A model generated the notes under the pieces. That model saw only the letters and a program-made list of their open reading frames with translations, was not told the origin of the DNA and did no database searches. Position numbers and translations under genes: made by a program. From contig NZ_JAHKJW010000009.1 of assembly GCF_019710745.1 (NCBI RefSeq), positions 1 to 64,000 on the forward strand: a DNA stretch of 64,000 nt, in the 5' to 3' direction. Below, piece after piece: positions 18,117-27,257 of this stretch (positions are counted from its first letter, which is position 1; each line of letters opens with the position of its first letter). Source of the stretch: Streptomyces beigongshangae (lineage in GTDB: Bacteria; Actinomycetota; Actinomycetes; Streptomycetales; Streptomycetaceae).

Positions 18117-21100
18117 GCGCGCGCCCCAAACAGCCAGCCATGCCGGCCCGTATGCCGGGCGAACCCGTGCTCGTGTCCTTCCTCTGGCATCGAGTACCAC
18201 AGGGGTTCACCGACCAGGTGATCCCCGACGGCAGCGAGGTCCGCCTCTATCACCGGCCCACAGGCCAACTGGACCTGGTCACCGATTCCGCTACGTTCGG
18301 GATCAAGCCAGCGACTCCGGAGGACGAGCGGAAACTCGATCGGGTCCAGGCGGCCGGAACCACTTGTGTGACAGTCACCGCACATCCGGTCCGCCCGCAG
18401 CCGCCCACGCCCGTCCCGTCGCCTCGACGCCGTACCGGAAACCCGCATCAGTCCTCGTCGGCGGCCGACAGTCCTTTCACCTTGCGGGTTCACATCTACG
18501 CCCCTGCCGCAGGACTCGCGGTACCGCTCACCACCGGGCTGCTCCTCGATGTCGATGACGCCGTGCTGGAGGACGCGACCAAGTACGCGGACCGCACGGA
18601 CAACGTCAACGTCGGTTCACTCATGGAGTTCATGGCACGCGAACTCCTCCTGGAGCCCCGTCCCGGGGCTCCAGCGGACGCAAGGCGCATGGTGGTCTCG
18701 GCCGGACCGGCCGGAAGCTTCGCAGCCGGCTTCCGGGTGCACGGACCAGGGCTCATGGCTGATGTCGAGAAACACAGTGCCGGCTACCGCATCGTCCGCT
18801 TGCTCAGATCGGTCCACGATCGGCACGGCACCGTTCAGAAGGCACTGGCCGTCGGGTCCATCGAGTTCCGCGACATGACCGCCAGGCAGCGGGACCGCGA
18901 GAGGATACAGCAGGGCCTCGACCTGGTGGCCAGCCAGAACGGCTACCTGGCCATGTGGGACAGGTACCAGGAGCTGGAGGCGCGCCACATCAGGAGACGC
19001 CTCCGTGACTTCGGAACCATCCGCTACACCGACGTCAAGGTCGAGTCCGACGGCCGCTGCGCATTCACTGTGGACCTCAGCCGGGCCCTGCCCCGTACCC
19101 GAGCCGCGTTAGAGAACACAGCTGCGGCCGAACGCGTCGAGCTCGAGGCTGCTGAGAGACTTCCGGCCTCCGTGACGGACACCGCGATGACCGACCGGGA
19201 GTGGCTCGTCGCATCCCGCGCGCAGAAGGTGAAGGCCTGGGTCGGTGAACCGCTCGGATACGACAGTGTCACCGAGGTCCTGAGGCTCACTGCGACCCTC
19301 AACAACCAGCAGGACCCGCCCCCTCAAGGGTGGCTCTACCTGGCGCACCGCGGTGATCAGCGTCGGCTCGACCGGCGCGAAAAGGCCATGCAGCAATTGC
19401 GCACCGACGGAACGCACATTCCTGCGCTACCGACTCTCCTGGAGGGAGGTGCCTGGCCGCAGTCGGCACGACAGCGGATCACAAAGCTCTCCCCTTCCGC
19501 ACTCAGCTGCTTCGCTCCTCACGGACCGACGCCGGCCCAGCGGGAGGCGGTACTCACCGCCCTCAACACTCCAGACGTCGCGATCATCCAAGGACCACCG
19601 GGCACCGGCAAGACTCAGGTGATCGCTGCCCTGGTCAACCAGCTGGGCGACCTCGCCCAGGGAGGAGATGTGGCCGGGAGCACCCTGTTGACGAGTTTCC
19701 AGCATGCGGCGGTGGACCACCTCGTCACTCGTGGCTGGGTCTTCGGGCTTCCACCGCTCAAGGTGGATTCCCGCGGCCGGGGGAGCAAAGTGGCACTGGA
19801 TACCTGGCGTATCGAGGCAGCCCGCGCTGCCGACCTGCGGTTGCGTGAGCGCCCGGCAGGGCCTCATCTGGCTGCTCGGCGAGCCGCCACCGAGCTGGCC
19901 GCCACCTATCGGGCGGCACCGGTCCCGCCCGAGTTCCTGCCGCGCTTCCTGGACCAGGTGCTCACCCAGGTCGGGGACATCGCCGAACCGTCCCTGGTCG
20001 GTGAATTCCGCAGTCACAGGGATCGGGCCGAACAGCAACGCATGCGAGCCGCCGCCATGGCCGACCCCGACGTGCGCGCGGATCTGCTGCCTTACATCCG
20101 GTCGCTGCGCTGCACCGTAACCGGATTCCACGATGACGGGCCCCGCACAGCCCGGGCGCTGTTGACACGGCTAGAACTCGCCGACAGTCCGCTGTTCGAC
20201 GGCATCTCGTACCAGGAACCCCTGCGCGCAGCGATCGGCGCCACCACACCACATACCGAACTGCTCAACGCGCTTACCGCGTTGCGCGACGCCCTAGTCG
20301 ACCGTCTCACCGCGCGCATCCGGCTTCCAGAGGTTACCGTGGCCGATCCCACGATCGTCGACCTCCTCGACCGGCTCGCAGCACAGCTCGCGGAGGCGGT
20401 GACCCGGTCACCCGATGCCATAGCCGCGGCACTGCTGGATTACCGGGATGATCTGCGCAGCGATCCAGAAGGTGTCGACGACACACTCCGCGCCTACACC
20501 GTCTCGCTGGCCTCGACCTGCCAGCAGGCCGTTTCCAAAGCCATGGTCGATGTCGGCGGTCGGGATGGAGCGTTCGAGTCGGTCGTCGTCGACGAGGCAG
20601 CGAGGGCCAACCCGCTGGATCTCCTCATCCCCCTCGCCCAGGCCCGCCGCCGGATCGTGCTGGTCGGCGACCACGCCCAGCTTCCCCACATGCTGGAGCC
20701 CGACGTGGAGCGCGAGCTGAGTTCGCTCGGAGACGACGTCCGTGACCGGCTACAGGAGAGTCTGTTCCAACGACTGGCCCGTCAGTGGGAGCACGGCTCA
20801 TCCGATGGACACTCCCGGTTCGTCCGCCTCGACACCCAGTTCCGCATGCATCCGGTACTCGGCAACTTCGTCAGCGACAACTTCTACCAGGGACAATTGC
20901 GCAACGGCCGTGAGGCGAGTGACTTCACCCACGGGATCGAACGGTACGGTGAAGTTCCCGCAGTATGGCTTCCCGTGCCGCAGTCCGTCGGCGGTGAGAC
21001 CCAACGGGGAACGAGCCGTGCCCGTCGCGCCGAAGCCGTCGTCATCGCCGCGGAGATAGCCGCGCTGATCGAGCGATACCCGAGGATGACCTTCGGTGTC

Positions 21101-21526
21101 ATCTCGTTCTACGCCGCACAGGTCACCGAGGTATGGAAGGAGCTGAAGAAGGCCGGGCTCGCCGAGTTCACCGATGCGGGCGGGTGGCGCCCCGTGCCCC
21201 GGCTCAGCCGTGATGAGGACGGCACACCGCTCGACCGATTGCGGGTCGGCACCGTCGATGCCTTCCAGGGCATGGAGTTCTCGGTCACCTATCTGTCCAC
21301 TGTGCGCAGCTGTGCACCAGCCGCACGGACCGACGCCAAGCGCGCTTACGGGCACCTGACCGTCGCCAACCGACTGTGCGTGGCGATGAGCCGCCAGCAG
21401 CGGGTGCTGGCCGTGGTGGGCGACGACGACATGTTCGGCCCCGGCAGTCCGGAGGCGGTCAAGCCTCTTGCCGCGTTCCTGGAGCTGTGCCGGAAGGGAG
21501 TGGACGGCTGTGTCATTCGACCGTGA
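18113..21526 (+). CDS. Superfamily 1 helicase (UPF1/DNA2-like) with long N-terminal extension
   Basis: A protein of 1137 residues. The first 470 or so match nothing I recognise. The helicase core follows: Walker A GPPGTGKTQ (494-502), Walker B VVVDEAARANPLD (Asp827, Glu828), GDHAQLPHML, DTQFRMHP, then VGTVDAFQGMEFSVTYLSTV and NRLCVAMSRQQ near the C-terminus. A large insert separates motif I from motif II. The motif set is that of SF1B UPF1/DNA2-type enzymes, which translocate on RNA or DNA. No fused nuclease or Fe-S cluster is visible. The GTG start lies inside the kinase stop (GTGA). Codon 333 is TTA (19109-19111), so full translation should need the bldA tRNA. Confidence 0.9.
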   Translation: MSARPKQPAMPARMPGEPVLVSFLWHRVPQGFTDQVIPDGSEVRLYHRPTGQLDLVTDSATFGIKPATPEDERKLDRVQAAGTTCVTVTAHPVRPQPPTPVPSPRRRTGNPHQSSSAADSPFTLRVHIYAPAAGLAVPLTTGLLLDVDDAVLEDATKYADRTDNVNVGSLMEFMARELLLEPRPGAPADARRMVVSAGPAGSFAAGFRVHGPGLMADVEKHSAGYRIVRLLRSVHDRHGTVQKALAVGSIEFRDMTARQRDRERIQQGLDLVASQNGYLAMWDRYQELEARHIRRRLRDFGTIRYTDVKVESDGRCAFTVDLSRALPRTRAALENTAAAERVELEAAERLPASVTDTAMTDREWLVASRAQKVKAWVGEPLGYDSVTEVLRLTATLNNQQDPPPQGWLYLAHRGDQRRLDRREKAMQQLRTDGTHIPALPTLLEGGAWPQSARQRITKLSPSALSCFAPHGPTPAQREAVLTALNTPDVAIIQGPPGTGKTQVIAALVNQLGDLAQGGDVAGSTLLTSFQHAAVDHLVTRGWVFGLPPLKVDSRGRGSKVALDTWRIEAARAADLRLRERPAGPHLAARRAATELAATYRAAPVPPEFLPRFLDQVLTQVGDIAEPSLVGEFRSHRDRAEQQRMRAAAMADPDVRADLLPYIRSLRCTVTGFHDDGPRTARALLTRLELADSPLFDGISYQEPLRAAIGATTPHTELLNALTALRDALVDRLTARIRLPEVTVADPTIVDLLDRLAAQLAEAVTRSPDAIAAALLDYRDDLRSDPEGVDDTLRAYTVSLASTCQQAVSKAMVDVGGRDGAFESVVVDEAARANPLDLLIPLAQARRRIVLVGDHAQLPHMLEPDVERELSSLGDDVRDRLQESLFQRLARQWEHGSSDGHSRFVRLDTQFRMHPVLGNFVSDNFYQGQLRNGREASDFTHGIERYGEVPAVWLPVPQSVGGETQRGTSRARRAEAVVIAAEIAALIERYPRMTFGVISFYAAQVTEVWKELKKAGLAEFTDAGGWRPVPRLSRDEDGTPLDRLRVGTVDAFQGMEFSVTYLSTVRSCAPAARTDAKRAYGHLTVANRLCVAMSRQQRVLAVVGDDDMFGPGSPEAVKPLAAFLELCRKGVDGCVIRP

Positions 21527-22958
21527 GACCCCTGTCTTCCAGCTGGCCCTCCCGCCCCGCCAACGGTACCGGCCTGTTCTGCTGCCCGTGTGGGTTCACC
21601 AGGCAACGGCACCGACCGGCTACTCCCGGACACTGGATGTCTTCCAGACCGTGGTGCTGCGCCTGTGTGCCGCCGGGGTCCGAGACGTCAGTGACCTGTC
21701 CCGGTTGATCGGGCTGGACACTGCCCTGTGCCGCACGGTGACTGCCCGGCTCGTGGAGGGGCAGCTGATGGCACAAGGGCTGCAGCTGACCGAGGCGGGG
21801 CGGCGCACCGTGGCCGAAGGCGAAGTCGCAGAGACGGAGCCCCGGCTCGTCCGTGTCTTCCAGGACCCGGCCACCGGAATGCTGTTGCCTCGTATCCTGG
21901 TCGCCGATCCCGTACGCGCTGACCTGCGAGCGCATCGCGGCCGCTGGGTCACCATCCAGTTCGGTACTGCTGGTGCCTCCCGGGAAGTCAGCGCGCTGAC
22001 GCTCCGGGCCGACGGCTCCTGGATGCGTCCGTCGGAACGTGATGTCCTCGAAGCCTGCAAGAGTCACGATCTGGCGGCGCGGGGCCTGCTCGGTGCTTCC
22101 CGCGATCCGGCCGGCTCCGTGGGGGCGGCCCGACGGATCGGATTTCACGGTACGGCGAACCCAGCCCATGTCGTGTGCTATGTCGTCGAGGGCAACGACG
22201 GGTCCGGGCGTATGTGGACCGTAGAGGACCCGTTCGCGGTGGGCGACGGACGTTTCTTCGCAGATCTTTTGGCCGCCCGTGCAGAGGCTGACGAGCAGTT
22301 GACCCGGCTGATCGACGACATGCTCGGAAAGGGCCGCCGCGACCGGACCACCGCCGCGCGCAAGGTCGACCGGGAGCTCGCCGAGGATGCCCGCGCCGAC
22401 GTGGTACGTATGCTCGGCGAGGAGGTCCGGAATCACTCGGAAGTGTTGACCCACCTCGCGGACATCGAGCTGGCGCTGCTGAAGGACACTGCGCGGGAAC
22501 GGGAGAACGCCGCACGCAACGCCATTCGCGTCTTCGAGTGCATACTCCCCGAACTCAACGAACGATTCCCCGCCCGGATCCCACCGTCCAGGGAGCCGGG
22601 GGTGCGGGAGCGCACGTTCGTACTGACCGCCCAGCGCCTGGGCGCCACATCCGTGCCGCCGGAGATGCGCAAGTACTGCTCCAGACCGGCCGGCGGGCTG
22701 GCCGGAGACATCATTAGAGCCGTCTGGGCGGCCGGGGAGAACGCGCAGCATCCGTTCGCCGCGTTCATCCGCGAGCGCCCCACCCTTCTGGAGGATCTCG
22801 ACCGGTCACGCATCCTGCGCAACAACGCGACGCACGGACCGACCGGCGCCCCGGCCCCTGATGAGCTGGAGCACATCCGAGCTCTCGCTTACGACGCAGC
22901 CCGCCACTTGCTCGGTCTGAGCAGCGGCCGAACCACAATCAGCAAGAGGGTGAACTGA
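21510..22958 (+). CDS. Winged-helix protein with C-terminal HEPN-type RNase motif
   Basis: A 482-residue protein that I cannot assign to a named family. Residues about 30-100 look like a winged helix (VVLRLCAAGVRDVSDLSRLI then LTEAGRRTV). The middle is mixed and partly coiled. The C-terminal 120 residues are helical and hold RILRNNATHG, with Arg437-Asn-x3-His442. This fits the R-polar-x3-4-H signature of HEPN ribonucleases common in toxin, CRISPR and defence effectors. I infer a ribonuclease effector. The GTG at 21510 is chosen because GGAAGGGAG lies just upstream and longer frames only read the helicase gene in another phase. It overlaps the helicase end by 17 bp and ends 4 bp before the next start. 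Confidence 0.65.
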   Translation: MSFDRETPVFQLALPPRQRYRPVLLPVWVHQATAPTGYSRTLDVFQTVVLRLCAAGVRDVSDLSRLIGLDTALCRTVTARLVEGQLMAQGLQLTEAGRRTVAEGEVAETEPRLVRVFQDPATGMLLPRILVADPVRADLRAHRGRWVTIQFGTAGASREVSALTLRADGSWMRPSERDVLEACKSHDLAARGLLGASRDPAGSVGAARRIGFHGTANPAHVVCYVVEGNDGSGRMWTVEDPFAVGDGRFFADLLAARAEADEQLTRLIDDMLGKGRRDRTTAARKVDRELAEDARADVVRMLGEEVRNHSEVLTHLADIELALLKDTARERENAARNAIRVFECILPELNERFPARIPPSREPGVRERTFVLTAQRLGATSVPPEMRKYCSRPAGGLAGDIIRAVWAAGENAQHPFAAFIRERPTLLEDLDRSRILRNNATHGPTGAPAPDELEHIRALAYDAARHLLGLSSGRTTISKRVN

Positions 22959-22962
22959 CAAC

Positions 22963-25329
22963 ATGGGGAAGAGGCAGACACGACCGCGTCAGAAGGGCAA
23001 GGGGACGGTCTGGCCGGGGCAGCCGCCCGCTCCTAAGCGCACCGAGGCCGCCCATGCCCGTCAGCCGGCCCCGATGGCTTCCCCCACCGGCCCAAAGAGC
23101 GCCGACGACACGGCGGCGCTGCTGGCGGAGATACAGCAGGTCGCGAACGAGGCCCAAGTGGTGGTCGCGGCGGGGGCCGGGTCCGACGGCGCGAGCTCCG
23201 ACCTCGCGTCGGCCTGGCAGCAGTACCGTGCACTCGCCGAGCACCAGGCAGACGCAACGAACGCGTTGTCGGTGCAGGCGGAGGCGCTCCGTGCCGAGCA
23301 GGAGGAACTCACTGCCGCGGCCGCCCTACGGGCCGAGGAAGCCGCAGCCCTGCAGGAGAGGAGTGCCGCGCTGGATGCCCGCGCGGAACTCCTCGACCGC
23401 AAGGAACGCGATCTGTCCGACCGCGAGCAAGCGGCCGAAGCGGTATTCACCGAACGCCGCCTGGAGGCAGGCCGAGAGCTGGAGGCCTGGCTGACGGAGC
23501 AGCGCCGAACGGCAGTGGCCGCCATCGACACCGAACGCCAGGACCGACAGGCACGGTGGAGCGAGGAGCAGCGTCGCCTGGCCGACACGCAGACGGCCCT
23601 GGACCAGCGGGAGAGTGAACTCGCCCAGCGCGAGAGAGATCTGCGATCCGCCCGGCTCCGGCTGGACGACGAACGTGAGGACATCGCCCACCTCAAGGCC
23701 GCCCTCAAGGAGCAGCAGGCCACCCGTGCGGAACGGTTCGAACATGAGGTGACGAGCCGCACCGGCCAGTTGCTTCAGCAGATGGAGGAGAGCCGGCGCA
23801 AGATTGCTGTCCTCACCGAGGGGAGCGAACGTCTGAGCGCCCGACTCAACAAGTACGACGGCGCACTGGCGTGCCTGGGGGGCATGACCCTGGAGCAGGT
23901 CGTCGAGCGCCTGACCGAGCTTCGCGCCGAGAACGCCCGTCTCCTGGAGGAGAACGCCGCCGCGCCACAAGCCGACGCCCTCCTGCTCGAGCAATTGCGG
24001 CAGCGAGTCACGCGCCTCGCCGCCGATAACGAAGAGCTGGTGCGGGAGCGCGGGGAACTGGAGTCCGCGCTCCAACGTGATCGCATCGCGGTCAACGAGC
24101 GTCAGAATTACGTCGAACACAACAACTGGTTGCGCGCTGCCAACGACCAACTGCAGCAACTGCTCAACGAGGAAGCAGCCAAACTCCGAGCCACGGCCCA
24201 GGTCGGCAAGGAAGGTCAGGCTTTTCCGGCCTGCTCGTACATGGACCGGGAGTTCGGCACACCCCGGCCCTTCGACACACGTACGCCGGCTATGCCCGAG
24301 CTGGTGCACCAGATGCAGGCGGTCATCCGCCGGCAGACCGGACTCTCCTACCGCCTGTCCGACCTGCGCCTGGCCCTGGCGGGCATGGCGATGAGCCGTC
24401 TCCATCTCTTCCAGGGCATCAGCGGGATCGGGAAAACCGGTCTGGCCCGCGCGCTTGCCGTCGCCTTCGGGAGTGACACCAGTGCCGCCGTGGTGCCCGT
24501 CCAGGCCGGCTGGCGCGACCCGCAGGACCTCATGGGCTACTACAACAGCTTCGACCGGATCTTCTACGAATCCGAGTTCACCAAGGCTCTTTACCGTGCC
24601 CAGTGCCCCGCTTTCAAGGACCGGCCCTTCTTCATCGTCCTCGACGAGATGAACCTCTCCCATCCCGAACAATACTTCAGCGGAGTACTGTCGGCCCTGG
24701 CCATCAAGGATCGGCCCAGTCTGGCACTGACCACGGCACCGGTCAGAAACCCTGCCAACCTGATCATCGGCGGAACGCACATAGCCGTCCCGGACAACGT
24801 CTGGTTCATCGGTACCGCCAATCACGACGAGACAACCGTCGGCTTCGCCGACAAGACCTACGACCGGGCCTTCGTCCTGGAGCTGCCCTGGCAGCACCCG
24901 GACGTGCCGGAGACGGCACCCGTATTCCCGGAACCGCTCGGCCATCAGGGTCTCACCCAGTCCTTCGACAAGGCACAGGCCACCTACGGCGCGCAAGCCG
25001 ACGGCATCATCGAATTCCTCGACACCCACTGGCGCGGTCGCCTCGCGGAGGAACTGCGCATCGGGTGGGGCAACCGGCTTGAGAGGCAGATCAGGCAGTT
25101 CGCACCCGTCGTGGTCGCCGCCGGAGGCAGTCCGGGTGAGGCATTGGACCATCTTCTGGCCACACGCATCCTGCGCTCGGTCCGCGGACGGTACGACATC
25201 CATACCGACACCCTCGACACACTGCGCACCAACCTCGTCGAAAGCCTTATGCGGTTCGACAGCGCTCACGAACCGGCGGCGACGCGACGGCTGCTGGACG
25301 ACGAGCTCCGCTCGCGTGGTCGGCAATGA
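22963..25329 (+). CDS. Coiled-coil protein with C-terminal McrB-like AAA+ ATPase
   Basis: A 788-residue protein. After a basic, Pro-rich N-terminus, residues about 75-430 form a long charged coiled coil rich in Glu, Arg, Ala and Leu. The C-terminal half is an AAA+ domain of the McrB/dynein-midasin branch: Walker A GISGIGKT (485-492), Walker B FFIVLDEMNLSHPEQYF (Asp561, Glu562) and the sensor-1 region WFIGTANHDET, followed by FADKTYDRAF. McrB proteins form hexamers that drive a partner subunit, usually the nuclease McrC. Here the partner candidate is the next gene, whose ATG overlaps this stop (ATGA). The coiled coil takes the place of the DNA-binding domain of classical McrB and may sense or bridge a target. 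Confidence 0.85.
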   Translation: MGKRQTRPRQKGKGTVWPGQPPAPKRTEAAHARQPAPMASPTGPKSADDTAALLAEIQQVANEAQVVVAAGAGSDGASSDLASAWQQYRALAEHQADATNALSVQAEALRAEQEELTAAAALRAEEAAALQERSAALDARAELLDRKERDLSDREQAAEAVFTERRLEAGRELEAWLTEQRRTAVAAIDTERQDRQARWSEEQRRLADTQTALDQRESELAQRERDLRSARLRLDDEREDIAHLKAALKEQQATRAERFEHEVTSRTGQLLQQMEESRRKIAVLTEGSERLSARLNKYDGALACLGGMTLEQVVERLTELRAENARLLEENAAAPQADALLLEQLRQRVTRLAADNEELVRERGELESALQRDRIAVNERQNYVEHNNWLRAANDQLQQLLNEEAAKLRATAQVGKEGQAFPACSYMDREFGTPRPFDTRTPAMPELVHQMQAVIRRQTGLSYRLSDLRLALAGMAMSRLHLFQGISGIGKTGLARALAVAFGSDTSAAVVPVQAGWRDPQDLMGYYNSFDRIFYESEFTKALYRAQCPAFKDRPFFIVLDEMNLSHPEQYFSGVLSALAIKDRPSLALTTAPVRNPANLIIGGTHIAVPDNVWFIGTANHDETTVGFADKTYDRAFVLELPWQHPDVPETAPVFPEPLGHQGLTQSFDKAQATYGAQADGIIEFLDTHWRGRLAEELRIGWGNRLERQIRQFAPVVVAAGGSPGEALDHLLATRILRSVRGRYDIHTDTLDTLRTNLVESLMRFDSAHEPAATRRLLDDELRSRGRQ

Positions 25330-27257
25330 AGCGGGAAGCAGTCGAGCCAGAACTCGACTCCCTCCTCGTCCGCCATCTTCTAGCCCTCTCGGCGCGTCTC
25401 AGCGAAGCCACCACGCTCGGCGACTGGCTGGCCATGTCGCCGATCATCCTCGATGTCACCGAGGAGGCAGATGCCTTGCCGCTGGAGGACACCTTCGAGC
25501 GCGAGTCCGGTGCGCTGCGCGCGGTCTGCCACCGCCCGTACACGCGTCTGCGCACAGTGGAGGAGGTGGTGCCGACGTCTCGGGCCCGCTCGATCGCTTC
25601 CGGCGCTGCGGCGCGCCTGGCTTCCCGGCCCGAGGACTGGGCCTCGCACACGCTCGCCGGCGTGCGCCCCAGCCGTCTGCTAGCCCGGCGCAGCGAGGAG
25701 GACGCCGACATCTACGAGAACCGAGTCGCTGTGGCTGTCCTCAATGTAATGCGGTCGCATCTGCAGCAGCGGATCGCCCAGCTCAGGGACCTCAGCAGGA
25801 TGGTGGACGATGTACACGGTCTGCTCATGACCTCGGAGGAGACCTCCTGGCGTGCCCGGTGGGACCTGGCCGGGCTGCTGAGAAACATCGAGGACTCCGG
25901 TCGGCAACGGGCGGCCGCGGGAACGCGCCTGCGGACACTGGAATCGCTGCTTGCGGTAGTGGAGATCATGCTGAGTTCGCCGTTGGCGCGCGCGGTCGAC
26001 CACCGCTCCGCACCACCCCGCGAACTGCATCCCACGAATTTGCTCAGCAGCGACCCGCACTACCGCAGGGTGGCCTCGCTCTGGCAGGCCTGCATCACCA
26101 TCGCCACCGTACGCCCCGGAGAGGCCGAGACCGCCCGGCGCCGCCAAGAGATCCGCGTCGCCTTCGAACGGTTCACCGGTCTCCTGCTGCTCCTCGCCTG
26201 CACACTGCTCCAGGCGACCCCGGACGCCCATCAGCCGGCCCCTGCTCCCGGCCGGACCACCCGCTTCCGCATGCGCGGTGAGCAGTTGACGGTCACCTGG
26301 TCCCGGACAGGCGACTTCACCCTTCACTGGCGTGACCGCCAGGCGCTGCGCGTCATTCCGCTCACGACCGACCTGTGCACGGCTCCCGACGCAGCCTCCA
26401 TCGCCATGTCGATCTCAGGCGTCCGCCGAGAACGGCCGGCCACTGAGTGCGACGACCTCATCGTCCATCCGGGATTGCTCCGGGAACGCCAGGAAGCAGA
26501 CCCCAACGTCGCCGGGGCCGCGTATCGGATCGGGCACGGCGACGGCGATGCGTCCGGGCAGCATGTCGGCGTTGCCCCGCTGTCCCCACTGGACATCTTC
26601 AGCGTCAGCCGTCTGGTGCGGGCCGTCCAATGGGCCACCTTAGGCGCCGACGCGCGCCGCTACCCTCTCACCGTCTCCATGCCCGCTGGCATGCGTTCCA
26701 CTGTGGCGAACTGTGACTGGCTCAAGCCTCGTCCTGACGGTGTGGCGGTCGTGCGCGCCCCAAGCTCGGGGGAGCTGGAGCAGTTCTCCGTCCTGCTCAA
26801 GACGGCCCAAGGGCGGCACGGCAGTAGTCGAGCAGCGGAGCACGACGTCCAGCGACTGCGGACTGTTTCCGAGACGTTGAAGGACGCAGCCGTCCAGGCC
26901 GAACTGCTCGAAGTGTGCCCGGTGTGTGCCAAGACCGGCTCTCAGCGCCAGACCGTGTTCGAGCCCCGCGAAGGCGGCCTGTTCGCAGCACTCTGCTCCG
27001 CGTGCCGCACCCGATGGGAGCTCCGCCGCTGCCTGGCCTGTAGACAGACCTTCCCTCTACTGGAACCGGATGGCTCCGCCGCTACCGGAGCCCCCGAGTC
27101 CGACCTCGATGGCCGTCTCGGTGGCGCTTTCCTGGCAGTCCCGTGCTGGGCATCGCAGGGCACCGGTCAGTTCATCTGCCCAGCGTGCAGCACCTGCGGC
27201 CAGGCGACTCGAGCCGTTTCCTGCCCACGCGGATGTTCAACTCCGGCACCACGCTAA
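25326..27257 (+). CDS. DUF2357-like protein with C-terminal zinc ribbons (McrC-like partner)
   Basis: A 643-residue protein. RPSRLLARRSEEDADIYENR, with Tyr130-Glu-Asn-Arg133, followed by a long helical segment matches the DUF2357 signature (families that accompany McrB-type ATPases). In many relatives a PD-(D/E)XK nuclease follows; I see no such core here. Instead the last 115 residues carry several cysteine pairs: CPVC (531/534), CSAC, CLAC and CPAC followed by CG, giving at least two zinc ribbons. It is probably the factor coupled to the McrB-like ATPase. Its ATG overlaps the ATPase stop, and codon 439 is TTA (26640-26642). It is the last gene of the operon; no clear hairpin follows. Confidence 0.7.
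   Translation: MKREAVEPELDSLLVRHLLALSARLSEATTLGDWLAMSPIILDVTEEADALPLEDTFERESGALRAVCHRPYTRLRTVEEVVPTSRARSIASGAAARLASRPEDWASHTLAGVRPSRLLARRSEEDADIYENRVAVAVLNVMRSHLQQRIAQLRDLSRMVDDVHGLLMTSEETSWRARWDLAGLLRNIEDSGRQRAAAGTRLRTLESLLAVVEIMLSSPLARAVDHRSAPPRELHPTNLLSSDPHYRRVASLWQACITIATVRPGEAETARRRQEIRVAFERFTGLLLLLACTLLQATPDAHQPAPAPGRTTRFRMRGEQLTVTWSRTGDFTLHWRDRQALRVIPLTTDLCTAPDAASIAMSISGVRRERPATECDDLIVHPGLLRERQEADPNVAGAAYRIGHGDGDASGQHVGVAPLSPLDIFSVSRLVRAVQWATLGADARRYPLTVSMPAGMRSTVANCDWLKPRPDGVAVVRAPSSGELEQFSVLLKTAQGRHGSSRAAEHDVQRLRTVSETLKDAAVQAELLEVCPVCAKTGSQRQTVFEPREGGLFAALCSACRTRWELRRCLACRQTFPLLEPDGSAATGAPESDLDGRLGGAFLAVPCWASQGTGQFICPACSTCGQATRAVSCPRGCSTPAPR

Noticed and set aside
20339..20420. Possibility that the helicase carries a fused nuclease like DNA2
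   Set aside because: No cysteine cluster or PD-(D/E)XK pattern is visible in the insert or the N-terminal region.
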